Below are positions 17,510-26,252 of a stretch of DNA of 64,000 nt, piece after piece. The position numbers and the translations under genes were made by a program. How positions within the stretch are numbered: position 1 is the first letter of the stretch; each line of letters starts with the position of its first letter. This DNA comes from Clostridium folliculivorans (GTDB taxonomy: Bacteria > Bacillota > Clostridia > Clostridiales > Clostridiaceae), in contig NZ_BQXY01000006.1 in assembly GCF_024341905.1 (NCBI RefSeq), positions 186,001 to 250,000 of the forward strand, read 5' to 3'. The notes under the pieces were generated by a model. That model was given only the letters and a program-made list of their open reading frames with translations. It ran no database searches and was not told where the DNA came from.

Positions 17510-17722
17510 CTAGTTATTTGATTTGACCTTTTTAAAACAGCGGATATTTATCAATAGACCCATAACCACCAATATTCCAGATATAACATATATTAAGCTA
17601 TTTGTTTTACTCCATAAAAAGAAAGTGCCTAATATTACAATTGCTAACAGGATCCATAAAGAGTAAATTATTATGGTACAAATTTTAGTGTTTAATGAAT
17701 TTTCATTATGATTAGTTTTCAT
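17510..17722 (-). CDS. Small membrane protein, two TM helices
   Basis: 70 residues: polar N-terminus, two hydrophobic helices (about 16-36 and 41-58) and a basic tail ending KKVKSNN. AAGAGAGG lies eight bases before the ATG on the minus strand. It converges on the KAS III-like gene with only eight bases between the stops. No family recognised; orphan two-helix membrane proteins of this size are common in clostridia and no function can be assigned. Confidence 0.6.
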   Translation of the reverse strand: MKTNHNENSLNTKICTIIIYSLWILLAIVILGTFFLWSKTNSLIYVISGILVVMGLLINIRCFKKVKSNN

Positions 17723-17870
17723 AAGATAAACCTCTCTTAGATATAAAAAATAAATTAAATCAGTATGAATTTATAATGTTTACTTTATTATACAACTATA
17801 GATAATAAAGTAAAGGGTGCTTGTAGAGTTTATGTTTTTAATTTTATATGAGAATTATAGCAAAAATTAA

Positions 17871-17899
17871 AGTCGCTGAATAAGTTAATTTCAGCGACT
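17871..17899. other. Hairpin with 10-bp perfect stem
   Basis: AGTCGCTGAA (17871-17880) pairs with TTCAGCGACT (17890-17899). It sits upstream of the minus-strand small membrane gene and far from the next plus-strand gene, with no clear U tract. Apart from this and the hairpin at 18183, the 17723-18306 gap shows nothing. Confidence 0.5.
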
Positions 17900-18182
17900 A
17901 TTCTAATGTAAAGAAAACTATAACCTCTTGAGGCCTTTTATAAATATAAAGAATATTATAAGTATAAATTAATAGCTGAGCTAGGAGCTCTATAATATAG
18001 GACTACTGATGTTTTCAAAATCTGAAAATTATAATTATTTAACATACTTAGGTTGAATGGAAAGGTTTACTTATCTATAATTATATAGGTGGACAACTTG
18101 TAGTTGAGTTTATATTTTATAAGCTTTTTACTAAAAGGTGAGAGAGTTTCAGGAATACAATCAGCATTTAATTAATACATCT

Positions 18183-18227
18183 TTAAAGAGTTCATATAAC
18201 TTAGTAGTTGAGTTATGAACTCTTTAA
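18183..18227. other. Hairpin in the leader of the YdjC-family gene
   Basis: TTAAAGAGTTCATA (18183-18196) pairs perfectly with TATGAACTCTTTAA (18214-18227). It lies 80 bases before the gene start and has no U tract, so a leader structure or element relic is as likely as a terminator. Confidence 0.5.
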
Positions 18228-18306
18228 AAATGTAGGTTTATACAATAAAAATATTTCAATTAATAACAGTGACTATAATATAAAAACAATAAAGGAGAGT
18301 TTTATT

Positions 18307-19044
18307 ATGAAACTAATTATAAATGCAGATGATTTTGGTTTTACAAGAGGTGTCAATCTAGGGATATTAGAAGCTTTTAAAGAAGGTATTGTAACCTCGA
18401 CTTCAATGCTTACAAATGCACCTGGTTTTGAACACGGAATAGAATTGATGAGACAAAACAAAAATTTAAAAGTAGGTATACATTTAGTATTAACAGCTGG
18501 TAAACCTCTAACTAGCGGATTAAAAACTTTAGTAAATGAAAAAGGCTTTTTTGAACATAATTTTGAAAAGATAGAAGCTGCTGATGAACAGGAAATAAGA
18601 AAAGAATACAAAGCTCAAATAGATAAGTTCTTAAGTACAGGTTTTAAACCTACACATATAGATTTTCATCACGGAGCAACAACTAAAAACTTTGCAATTG
18701 CTGTACAGTTTGCTAAAGAGTTAGGTGTTCCGATGAGAGGACTTACTAGCGAAGCTGAGAAGTACATGGATTCAAAAGGTGTAATACATTCTCACAATTT
18801 CTGTGAAAAGTTCTATGGTCAAGAAAATATAAGTGAAGAGGCATTAATTGAAGTCTTAGAAGAAAGCAAATATTTAAGTGAAATGGAATTAATGACTCAT
18901 CCAGCTTATATAGATAAGGATCTTTTAACTTTGAGCAGCTATAATACTCAAAGAGCATATGAACTTGTAACTCTTAAAAGTGAAAAGGTAGTTAAATATA
19001 TAGAAGCTAATAATATAAAGCTAATTGATTTTACAGATATATAA
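18307..19044 (+). CDS. YdjC/ChbG family carbohydrate deacetylase
   Basis: 245 residues from the ATG at 18307, which has AAAGGAGAG just upstream; a longer reading from 18208 would start inside a hairpin and is rejected. The metal-site motifs of the family are intact: NADDFG (Asp8, Asp9), GIHLVLT (His59) and THIDFHHG (His117, His121, His122), plus a late MTHPAY. ChbG removes an acetyl group from chitobiose or its phosphate; close relatives act on other acetylated disaccharides. Cytoplasmic. The HAD gene 73 bases downstream may be cotranscribed. Confidence 0.85.
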   Translation: MKLIINADDFGFTRGVNLGILEAFKEGIVTSTSMLTNAPGFEHGIELMRQNKNLKVGIHLVLTAGKPLTSGLKTLVNEKGFFEHNFEKIEAADEQEIRKEYKAQIDKFLSTGFKPTHIDFHHGATTKNFAIAVQFAKELGVPMRGLTSEAEKYMDSKGVIHSHNFCEKFYGQENISEEALIEVLEESKYLSEMELMTHPAYIDKDLLTLSSYNTQRAYELVTLKSEKVVKYIEANNIKLIDFTDI

Positions 19045-19117
19045 ATATATAGATTTACCAATGCTTTAGCACAAAATGTAAGTAGATAAGTGTAAGTTAT
19101 AAGATGGGGTGAAGAAC

Positions 19118-19909
19118 GTGGAGAGGAAAATAGCTTTTTTTGATATAGATGGAACATTAATTAGTTCTAATGGCAATGAGGTTATAATGCCAGAAAGTAC
19201 TAAGGTAGCTATAAAAGAGTTTAGAAAAAGAGGACACTTAGCTTTTGTATGTAGCGGAAGACCTATAAGATTTATAATACAGCAGTTCGGAGAGGACATG
19301 TTTGATGGGTATATAGCTGGCAATGGCACGCATATATCCTATGAAGGGAAAGATGTTTATCATAGAATAATTGAAAAAGATACTATAAAGAAACTTCAAA
19401 AGTCTTTTGATGAATTGGAAATAAGCTGCTGTTTTAATAGCTTTCATGAAGGGTATGCCTATAACATGCCTCAATGGAGAGTTGATGAATACAATGATAT
19501 GTTTGAAGGTGATCCATACTTAATAAGAGAATGGGATATTAATAAAATAGAGGTTAATACCTTAGACATATTTTATTCCAATGAAGAGAGTTTGAAAAAA
19601 TGTATTGAGTACTTTCGAGACAAGCTTGTTTTTAACTCTCACGGTCCACATATGTCTGCAGATGTTTCTTTTAAAGATTGGGGAAAGTCTCATGCTATAG
19701 AACATTTTATAAAAATGTCAGGTATGAATATGGAGGACACTTTTGCATTTGGAGATGGTTATAATGATATAGAGATGATTAAAACAGTAAAGACAGGAAT
19801 TGCTATGGGAAATGCAGTAGAAGCTTTAAAGAAAGAAGCAAACTATGTGACTTCGAGTATCCTTGAAGATGGAATCTATAATGCAATGAAGGAGTTTGGA
19901 CTTATATAG
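19118..19909 (+). CDS. Cof-type HAD phosphatase
   Basis: 263 residues. I choose GTG 19118, six bases after GGGGTG, giving MERKIAFFDIDGTL; GTG 19109 overlaps the ribosome site. HAD motif I is FDIDGTL (Asp9, Asp11), motif II VCSGRP and motif IV FGDGYNDIEMI, with a C2-type cap in the middle and the Cof signature at the end. These are promiscuous Mg-dependent sugar-phosphate or flavin-phosphate phosphatases. It is likely in one transcript with the deacetylase, which fits amino-sugar phosphate metabolism (inference). Confidence 0.88.
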   Translation: MERKIAFFDIDGTLISSNGNEVIMPESTKVAIKEFRKRGHLAFVCSGRPIRFIIQQFGEDMFDGYIAGNGTHISYEGKDVYHRIIEKDTIKKLQKSFDELEISCCFNSFHEGYAYNMPQWRVDEYNDMFEGDPYLIREWDINKIEVNTLDIFYSNEESLKKCIEYFRDKLVFNSHGPHMSADVSFKDWGKSHAIEHFIKMSGMNMEDTFAFGDGYNDIEMIKTVKTGIAMGNAVEALKKEANYVTSSILEDGIYNAMKEFGLI

Positions 19910-19956
19910 ATATTTTAACTTAAGGACAGGATAGATACTAACTAAATTATTAACTT

Positions 19957-20002
19957 ATACATGCCCGATAATCGCTAGATGACGTGATTATTGGGCATGT
20001 AT
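19957..20002 (+). terminator. Long stem-loop after the HAD gene
   Basis: ATACATGCCCGATAATC pairs with GATTATTGGGCATGTAT (one G-U pair) around a 12-base loop. The stem is strong but no U run follows, so termination is likely, not certain. Confidence 0.65.
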
Positions 20003-20103
20003 GGATTTAACCTTCATAAACTCCTTATATATAGATAAAAAATGAACACCTACCTAAAGAACACAATCTTTACCAGTAAAATCCAGGGTGATATGATGAA
20101 TTT

Positions 20104-20124
20104 AAGAAAACGATTTCGAAATCG
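20104..20124. promoter_or_regulatory. Palindromic, cre-like operator candidate
   Basis: CGATTTCGAAATCG at 20111-20124 is a perfect 14-base palindrome. The stretch from 20104 resembles a CcpA cre site with two mismatches (GAAAACGATTTC core). It lies about 80 bases before the secreted esterase gene, consistent with catabolite or LacI-family control. Confidence 0.4.
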
Positions 20125-20203
20125 AATGATATATGTGTAAGTGGCATGCAGAAGTTTACACATTATCTATCACCTGAGTTTTAAAATTGAAAGGGGTTAG
20201 AAA

Positions 20204-21475
20204 ATGAAAAGAAAGAATGGGAGATTTGGGGTTATTAATTTTGTTCTTAGCTTAGTATTTTTGATGGCAGCCTTTGCCTTTCCTGTAAGAGCACAACAAA
20301 TTGGAGTGAAAACTGATACTGGAATAAAAAAAGAAGGTGTCACTGTTAGACCAGATAATAATTCACCTACTGGATATACAGCTACTTTTGTTTACAAGAA
20401 TTCAACAGCAACTAAGGTAGAATTTTACGGTCAATTCACCTTTGCAAGGACTGGACAGGACTATCCTAATACAGCCTTAACTACTTATACACCATATCAA
20501 TGGACAAAAGATATGTTTCCTCTTACTAGTTCAGTATATCAGGAGGCTATGACAAAAGTTAAAGGCACTGATTTCTGGACAATAAGTATGCCTCTTCCAA
20601 GTGGAGGATATCCATATTCATATGTTGTTGATGGTACAAAGGTAGCTGATCCTGCAAATATGCCTATTACTAATGTTAATGGAGGAAAACAGACTCTTAG
20701 CATGGCTTATATACCATTTGATAAACAAAAGCAAGTGACAGATTATTCATATGTTTTACCGAAAGAAGGAGCAAAAACTGGCAAGGTTTCCTTTGTAAAG
20801 TATTCAACCAAAGGATTACTTACAGCTGATCTACAACCACTTGGTATTTACCTCCCATTCGGATATGATTCAAATAGGACTGAACCTTACAAAGTAATAT
20901 ACCTTTCACATGGCGGTGGAGGTAATGAGTCAGACTGGTTTAATACTGGAAGTGCAGCTAACATAATGGATAATTTAATTGCTGAAAAGAAAACTGAGCC
21001 AGCAATTGTAGTAACAATGGATAATAGTGCATTTGGATGGAATTTCGTTAATATAAATAAAAATATAATGGAAAATATAATTCCTTATATGGAATCACAT
21101 TATAATGTTTCTGAGAATGTTAAAGATCGTGCCTTTGCAGGTTTATCAATGGGTGCTTTGACAACTTCTAATTTATATTATGCACATCCAACTGACTTTG
21201 GATATTTTGGAATATTCAGCGGTGCTAACGCTGCTCTTGATTTAACTAAGAACACTGATGCTTTGCGTACACCAAAACTTTTTGTAGGGGCTGGGTGCTA
21301 TGATATGGCATATTATAACTTAGGATTCAATTCAGATAAATACACCATAAAGTTTTTAGAGATGTTAGATGCAAATAGCATACCATATGAGTTCCAATTG
21401 GCAAATGGAGCACATGATTGGTTTACATGGCCTCAACTCTTTTACACATTTGCAAAGGATATCGTATGGAAATAA
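20204..21475 (+). CDS. Secreted CE1-like carbohydrate esterase
   Basis: 423 residues. Residues 1-31 are a Sec signal peptide ending PVRAQQ. About 40-170 form an E-set/CBM48-like beta domain (ATFVYKNSTATKVEFYG, SMPLPSGGYPYSYVVDG), and 190-423 an esterase domain of the feruloyl/acetyl-xylan esterase type: LSHGGGGNESDWF, nucleophile AGLSMGA (Ser about 315), GAGCYD acidic loop and GAHDWFTW (His about 404). The enzyme would act outside the cell on esterified plant polysaccharides or their oligomers. AAAGGGG precedes the ATG. A palindromic operator candidate lies upstream and an AraC gene downstream. Confidence 0.85.
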   Translation: MKRKNGRFGVINFVLSLVFLMAAFAFPVRAQQIGVKTDTGIKKEGVTVRPDNNSPTGYTATFVYKNSTATKVEFYGQFTFARTGQDYPNTALTTYTPYQWTKDMFPLTSSVYQEAMTKVKGTDFWTISMPLPSGGYPYSYVVDGTKVADPANMPITNVNGGKQTLSMAYIPFDKQKQVTDYSYVLPKEGAKTGKVSFVKYSTKGLLTADLQPLGIYLPFGYDSNRTEPYKVIYLSHGGGGNESDWFNTGSAANIMDNLIAEKKTEPAIVVTMDNSAFGWNFVNINKNIMENIIPYMESHYNVSENVKDRAFAGLSMGALTTSNLYYAHPTDFGYFGIFSGANAALDLTKNTDALRTPKLFVGAGCYDMAYYNLGFNSDKYTIKFLEMLDANSIPYEFQLANGAHDWFTWPQLFYTFAKDIVWK

Positions 21476-21520
21476 TATAATAATTTTTAATCACTAAGAA
21501 TAAATTAGGACATATGTAAA

Positions 21521-21615
21521 GATGAACCACTTCAATCCGAAATCTATTTTTAAAACTCTCATGGGTTCTGGTGAGAGAATTTTAAAATATAAATTCTATT
21601 ACGAAGTGGTTCATC
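21521..21615. mobile_element. 95-bp inverted-repeat element (MITE-like), best-preserved copy
   Basis: The ends GATGAACCACTTC and GAAGTGGTTCATC are perfect 13-base inverted repeats. Inside, CTCTCA pairs with TGAGAG around TGGGTTCTGG. Related copies lie at 27210, 30860, 34820 and 39457, with a deleted one at 7557. No coding capacity, so any movement would need a transposase in trans. Confidence 0.7.
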
Positions 21616-21750
21616 TATAGCTATATGAAAAATGCTATGTATGCCCAATGTCATATGTAAATCAATCAGTCTTGCTAGAAAGGTACTACTAAAATAATAA
21701 TCCTGTTAATTATAATGATGCCACTATGTGGAGGCGAGGGAGTCTTTTAT

Positions 21751-22575
21751 ATGAAATCGGATATTTGTTATGATGAAAAACTTTATACTATGTTTGGAAT
21801 TAATAAGGCAAAAGATGAGAGTAGCGTAGAGATAAAAATCACATCATTTGAGAATAACGAAAAGGGCTTAAGTGAATATATATCAACAGACAAAGTAGAC
21901 ATTGAGAGTTTTAATAAAGAAAGGACTATTAAACAATTTAAACTAGTAAAAGAACTTTACAGAGAAGATATCGAAAGTGCAGGTGTAACTCTGAATGAAA
22001 TAACTAAGATGCTGGTAAAAAGTGCTCTGCCAGATCATATAAACAAGATGTTAATTTATGGACTTATTGATATTTTTTTAATGTTTGGTGAGTATATGAA
22101 CGCTAAGAGGGATGGATTCAAAAGTGGTGATATTCTGAGCACTGATGATATACATAAAATATTAGCTTGTTCAGATGTTAATGAGGTACAGGCTTACTTT
22201 TTAGAAATTTATGAAAGAATAAGAATCTTAGATAATAGCATAAAAAATAAGAGTAAGATGAAAGTGGTTTATAATTATATACTAAAGCACTTTAAAGATC
22301 CTCAAATTTCTCTAAGCAGCATATCTGAGAAATTCAATTTGAGCAACACTTATATTTCTCATATGTTTAAAAAAGAATTCGGATATAATGTTTTGGATTT
22401 AATTCATAGAAGGAGAATCGAAGAAGCTAAGGAATTGCTCGAAAATACAGGGTTAACAGTACTTGAAATATCAGAAAGAGTTGGATATTATAATCATGGA
22501 ACTTTAGCTAAAATATTTAAGCGGATAGAAGGAATAAAACCATCAGAGTTTAGAGAACTAAAAAGAAATTTGTGA
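21751..22575 (+). CDS. AraC family transcriptional regulator
   Basis: 274 residues from the ATG at 21751, preceded by GGAGGCGAGGGAG. The C-terminal 100 residues hold the double helix-turn-helix of the family: ISLSSISEKFNLSNTYISHM, then ELLENTGLTVLEISERVGYYNH and the closing GIKPSEFRELKR. The N-terminal 170 residues show no cupin motif I can recognise. It lies downstream of the secreted esterase and behind a repeat element, so its targets may be neighbouring carbohydrate genes. Confidence 0.85.
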   Translation: MKSDICYDEKLYTMFGINKAKDESSVEIKITSFENNEKGLSEYISTDKVDIESFNKERTIKQFKLVKELYREDIESAGVTLNEITKMLVKSALPDHINKMLIYGLIDIFLMFGEYMNAKRDGFKSGDILSTDDIHKILACSDVNEVQAYFLEIYERIRILDNSIKNKSKMKVVYNYILKHFKDPQISLSSISEKFNLSNTYISHMFKKEFGYNVLDLIHRRRIEEAKELLENTGLTVLEISERVGYYNHGTLAKIFKRIEGIKPSEFRELKRNL

Positions 22576-22582
22576 GTTATAG

Positions 22583-22996
22583 CTACATTGAAGTAATAGC
22601 GTGCATTAGCAAATATAGCCCAAGTGAATAAATTCCCATTATTGCTGATATTACTGGTAATATAGAAAGTTTATTATTTTTGCAGGTATAAAAGTGTAAG
22701 GTAAATGCCAGGATAATTATAGTAAATGCAATAATCCATCTCCTAAAAAGTAAAAATGGGAACATAACTATTCCAAGTGATGAAACGATTGATACTGTTA
22801 CCAATGGTAGTTTTACTTGCTTATTTACTATAAAAAATGAAACTCCAAATAAAATAGATGATAAAGATATGCAGATCCAAGTTATCTCCACTAAGTTATT
22901 TGGATACAGTGAAAGTTTATCACTAAAAAACAAACATAAAACAATAGACTGTAAAAGTATCAGCATAAGAATAATGCCTAGAAAAAGTTTGCGCAT
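22583..22996 (-). CDS. Integral membrane protein of unknown function
   Basis: 137 residues from the ATG at 22996, chosen because GGAGG lies nine bases upstream; an earlier ATG at 23020 would place this site inside the gene. Four or five hydrophobic helices cover nearly the whole protein, with short polar links such as the RRW and TCKNNK regions. It converges on the AraC gene with seven bases between the stops. No family recognised. Confidence 0.6.
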   Translation of the reverse strand: MRKLFLGIILMLILLQSIVLCLFFSDKLSLYPNNLVEITWICISLSSILFGVSFFIVNKQVKLPLVTVSIVSSLGIVMFPFLLFRRWIIAFTIIILAFTLHFYTCKNNKLSILPVISAIMGIYSLGLYLLMHAITSM

Positions 22997-23138
22997 ATAA
23001 TATATCCTCCATAACCACATATAACAATTTGTTTCCAGTGTATGGTATAAGTATATACTATTATTTATTGTTTATCAATAATTTTATATCAAAAATCGAT
23101 ATGAAATTTTATTCTAAGATAATATTGGTGTGAAAAAT

Positions 23139-23175
23139 ATCCAGCCTTGATTAAATAACAAAGCTGGATACTTAT
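23139..23175 (-). terminator. Terminator of the PadR/HAAS pair
   Basis: ATCCAGC (23139-23145) pairs with GCTGGAT (23163-23169). Read on the minus strand it is followed by ATTTTTC, just after the end of the HAAS-domain gene. Confidence 0.75.
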
Positions 23176-23194
23176 TCTGCATATAACTCAACAT

Positions 23195-23890
23195 CTAATT
23201 AACTTGCTTTTTATTATTACTAAAAGATAACAAAATAAATAATAAGCATAATGTGACAGTCCAAATCAATCCGGAATATTCATGTCCTACTGATATATAA
23301 CCATACTGAGACATTCCGACATTCCTCATTATAGGAAGATTTATAAATGAAAAACCTATAGTATTCATAAAGATAAATATAATAAATACTACAACTAGTA
23401 GCCATTTCTTATATACAAGCAGGTAGTTAAACTTAGATTGAAAGTATGCAATTCCTCTAATTCTAGGTAGAAATAAAATACATAATATCACTATTGATAA
23501 AAGAAGATTAACAGCAAAACTTATGTAGGTAAGTTCATGCGCATGTAGTTCAATTCTTTTAAAGAAGGTAGTAGTAATAAAGATAGATAAGGTTGTTATA
23601 AGCTTTTCAGAAAAGCTTATTATTAGATATCCACTAAGTAGCCAGAGAAATTTTTTTATCCATAAAAAATTTGAATTAACTATACTATACTCACTTGTAA
23701 GCAAATCTACTGAGCCTATTCTACTGCAAGCAACATAAAATGCTTCTTCTTCAGTTAGTGTCTTTTTCTTAAGAGCGTCTATTTCATCTAGTAGATGACT
23801 TTCTAGTTCTTCAATATCAGAGTTGGTTAGTGAATTACTAGCAGACAGTTTTTTCTTCCAATCCATTAATGATTTTTCTAATTGAAACAT
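23195..23890 (-). CDS. HAAS-domain membrane protein, PadR partner
   Basis: 231 residues from the ATG at 23890 (GGGGGA site upstream), overlapping the end of the PadR gene. Residues 1-70 form the helical HAAS-type module often encoded with PadR regulators (a SDIEELESHLLDEIDAL helix and an EEEAFYVACSRIGS segment). Four or five membrane helices follow. Such pairs are thought to sense membrane or envelope state and control their own transcription; the cargo or signal is unknown. Confidence 0.75.
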   Translation of the reverse strand: MFQLEKSLMDWKKKLSASNSLTNSDIEELESHLLDEIDALKKKTLTEEEAFYVACSRIGSVDLLTSEYSIVNSNFLWIKKFLWLLSGYLIISFSEKLITTLSIFITTTFFKRIELHAHELTYISFAVNLLLSIVILCILFLPRIRGIAYFQSKFNYLLVYKKWLLVVVFIIFIFMNTIGFSFINLPIMRNVGMSQYGYISVGHEYSGLIWTVTLCLLFILLSFSNNKKQVN

Positions 23891-24213
23891 ATAGAATTCC
23901 CCCACATATTATTTAAAGTATCATTGACTATTTGCCATTGAAGCTTTTCGCTTTCCAAGGTTTCTAATCCAGCTTTTGTTATTCTATAATATTTTCTTTT
24001 TCTTCCGTCTACAGTTTTCCATTCAGATTCAACAAAACCGCTCTCACATAACTTTTTTAAAACAGGATAAAGAGTTCCATCCTTCCAGATTATTTCATTG
24101 TTTGATAATTCCTGAATATTTTTTATAATCTCGTACCCATAACTTTCTTGCTTAGCTAGAAATGAAAGTATAAGAGGTCTTGTTGATGCTGCGGTTAAAT
24201 CTTTTGATAGCAA
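23878..24213 (-). CDS. PadR family transcriptional regulator
   Basis: 111 residues starting at TTG, seven bases after AAGGAGG. Winged-helix PadR signature: LILSFLAKQESYGYEIIKNI, then WKDGTLYPVLKKLCESGFVES and RKRKYYRITKAGLETLE. It is a dimeric repressor. Two near-identical palindromes cover its own promoter (24228-24270), so autoregulation is likely. It forms an operon with the HAAS-domain gene, overlapping by 13 bases. Confidence 0.9.
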   Translation of the reverse strand: MLSKDLTAASTRPLILSFLAKQESYGYEIIKNIQELSNNEIIWKDGTLYPVLKKLCESGFVESEWKTVDGRKRKYYRITKAGLETLESEKLQWQIVNDTLNNMWGNSICFN

Positions 24214-24227
24214 AAGTGCACCTCCTT

Positions 24228-24277
24228 ACATAGAAGTTCTATGTATGTAGTTTACCTAGAACTTCTATGTAAGTCAA
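24228..24277 (-). promoter_or_regulatory. PadR promoter with two operator palindromes
   Basis: ACATAGAAGTTCTATGT (24228-24244) and ACCTAGAACTTCTATGT (24254-24270) are near-identical palindromes with centres 26 bases apart. On the minus strand TTGACT (24277-24272) and TAAACT are 17 bases apart, so the second palindrome fills the spacer and the first covers the start region. This layout fits repression by the PadR protein. Confidence 0.7.
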
Positions 24278-24526
24278 GAATGTTTTTACTTAATTAACAA
24301 ATTGTTCTAATTTGCAGAGGTAATGATTTTAAATAAAACTTTATGGATATTTAAAATGTTTTCTAGTGCACTTTAAGTTTATTGAATGTTATACATTTAT
24401 ATAAAGTAGGATGATTGAATTCTATATTAAATTGAAGGAAATTGGAAGCTTCTTGTATAATATTACTTAGAGCTAGTATGTTTGAGAAAAGTGAGAACTA
24501 ATTTGGAAAACTAATATTGGAATATA

Positions 24527-24557
24527 TTGACTTTGACGTCGTGTCGTACTTTATCAT
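24527..24557 (+). promoter_or_regulatory. MerR-type promoter with 19-bp spacer
   Basis: TTGACT (24527-24532) and TATCAT (24552-24557) are separated by 19 bases, the over-long spacer typical of MerR-activated promoters. It precedes the MerR gene by 23 bases, implying autoactivation. Confidence 0.55.
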
Positions 24558-24580
24558 TAAGGTAGAAAGGAGCTGAAGGA

Positions 24581-25567
24581 ATGAACTTATTGACAATTAG
24601 TGAGGTATCAAAGAATTTTAATATCTCAACAAGAACTCTTAGGTATTATGAACAAATAGGAATTTTGCAAAGTAAAAAGAAAGAGGATTATGCGTATCGT
24701 ACTTATGACCAAGTTGATGTAAGAAGATTGCAACAGATAATAGTTTTGAGAAAGTTACGGATTTCGCTAAAGCAGATAAAAGCTATTTTTCAAAATACTG
24801 AGCAAACACGTATAGTTGAAATATTCTTAGAGAATATTTCAGGGATTGATAATGAGATAGCAGCTTTATCTACAATTAAGAACATCTTAAATAGTTTAAT
24901 TGAACGATTAAGTGAGAGCACAAAAATTGGTATCAATTTGGATTTACTTCAAGACTATGATATTTTAAAAGTTGTTGAAACTTTAGGCCTTTCTAAAATT
25001 AATCTTAAAGGAGAAAAGTCAATGGAAGAATTAAATAAGGCCAATGAAAATTTAAGCAAATTACAAGATAAGGATGTAAGAATCATATATCTACCTCCTG
25101 CTACAGTGGCAAGTGTTCATTGTATAGGTGGATTACCAGAAATCGAAACAGGAAATCTTCTAAATAAATTCATTATAGAATCAAAGCTCTATGATGTTAA
25201 GCCAGATTTTAGACATTACGGATTCAATAATCCTAATGGAAATATTCCAGATGGAAGTGATCACGGCTATGAAAGGTGGATTACTATACCAGAAGGATTT
25301 GAAGTGAAGGCACCTTCTACTAAGAAGTATTTTCAAGGTGGGTTGTACTGCGCTTATATGATTTCTATGGGAGCCTTTGACGAATGGTCTAGATTATACA
25401 ATTGGGCACAAAATAATGATAAATATGAGTTGAATTATAAAGAAGAAATGATAGAACCACAGTGTATGGAAGAGCATCTTAATTATATAAACAAATATAT
25501 GCTATCTCCAGAGGATAGCACCATTCAAATAGATTTACTTTTGCCAGTAAAGGAGAAAGTTTTTTAA
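24581..25567 (+). CDS. MerR family regulator with GyrI-like effector domain
   Basis: 328 residues. The N-terminal MerR DNA-binding domain is clear (LTISEVSKNFNISTRTLRYY, YRTYDQVDVRRLQQI), followed by a coiled-coil dimer helix (about 85-120) and a C-terminal GyrI/AraC-effector-type ligand domain (about 165-328). The protein resembles BmrR-like multidrug sensors. AAGGAGCTGAAGGA precedes the ATG. No efflux pump lies beside it; the next gene is a HAD phosphatase 21 bases on, probably cotranscribed. Confidence 0.85.
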   Translation: MNLLTISEVSKNFNISTRTLRYYEQIGILQSKKKEDYAYRTYDQVDVRRLQQIIVLRKLRISLKQIKAIFQNTEQTRIVEIFLENISGIDNEIAALSTIKNILNSLIERLSESTKIGINLDLLQDYDILKVVETLGLSKINLKGEKSMEELNKANENLSKLQDKDVRIIYLPPATVASVHCIGGLPEIETGNLLNKFIIESKLYDVKPDFRHYGFNNPNGNIPDGSDHGYERWITIPEGFEVKAPSTKKYFQGGLYCAYMISMGAFDEWSRLYNWAQNNDKYELNYKEEMIEPQCMEEHLNYINKYMLSPEDSTIQIDLLLPVKEKVF

Positions 25568-25588
25568 TTAAAGTTTGGAGGAGTAACT

Positions 25589-26146
25589 ATGTCTAAAGGC
25601 AAGATTGCAGCATTTATAGATTTGCAAGGAACCCTTGGCGGGACAGGTATAGATGATATCACTGATTTTGAGTTTTATCCATTCTCAATTGAAGCAGTAA
25701 AACTATTAAATGAAAATGGTATATTAGCTATTGTAATTACAAATCAAAGTAATATATCTAGGGGAATAATTTCTCAAAGGGATTTTGATTACAAAATTAA
25801 TATGTTGAGCAACCAACTAGCTGATAGAGGGGCATATTTTGATGAAGTTTACTGCTGTTCACATACTAGAGAAGACTGTTGTTCTTGTAAGAAACCATTG
25901 CCAGGATTAATCGAAGATGCAGTTAAAAAACATGATATAGATCTAAAAAATAGCTATGTAATAGGGGATATGGGAATGAATGATATTGTTTTAGCTAGAA
26001 ATGCTGGAACAAAAGGCATATTAGTTATGACTGGAGTAGGTAAAGGAAGTCTATCAGAGTATAGGCATACTTGGCAGGAATATGACGCTGATTATATTGC
26101 TGAGGATGTACTAGAAGCAGTAAAATGGATTCTAGACATTAAATAA
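25589..26146 (+). CDS. HAD-IIIA (GmhB-like) protein with altered motif I
   Basis: 185 residues resembling D-glycero-manno-heptose bisphosphate phosphatase: TNQSNISRG, the zinc-loop pattern CSHTREDCCSC, KKPLPGL and a GDMGMNDIVLA motif IV. Motif I reads FIDLQGTL, so the nucleophile Asp11 is kept but the acid/base Asp two residues on is Gln13. This would cripple normal phosphatase turnover, so the protein may be a slow phosphatase or have another role. GGAGG precedes the ATG. It probably shares the MerR transcript. Confidence 0.75.
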   Translation: MSKGKIAAFIDLQGTLGGTGIDDITDFEFYPFSIEAVKLLNENGILAIVITNQSNISRGIISQRDFDYKINMLSNQLADRGAYFDEVYCCSHTREDCCSCKKPLPGLIEDAVKKHDIDLKNSYVIGDMGMNDIVLARNAGTKGILVMTGVGKGSLSEYRHTWQEYDADYIAEDVLEAVKWILDIK

Positions 26147-26195
26147 TAATTTAATTAAGTAATTTATTGAAATAATAAAATTTAAAAATAAATCA

Positions 26196-26245
26196 ATAAA
26201 TGAAAGAGAAAGTTAGGCACATACCGTATTTTCTCTTTCATTTAT
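26196..26245. terminator. Bidirectional terminator between convergent genes
   Basis: ATAAATGAAAGAGAAA (26196-26211) pairs perfectly with TTTCTCTTTCATTTAT (26230-26245). It serves the HAD gene on the plus strand and pcp on the minus strand. Confidence 0.85.
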
Positions 26246-26252
26246 CTAAGAA

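Noticed and set aside
18208-18306. N-terminal extension of the YdjC-family gene
   Set aside because: The start lies inside a hairpin without a ribosome site; ATG 18307 has AAAGGAGAG and begins at the conserved first strand.
20095-20142. Short frame with an AGGGTGAT site before the secreted esterase
   Set aside because: Only about 15 codons, and it runs across the palindromic operator; more likely regulatory DNA.
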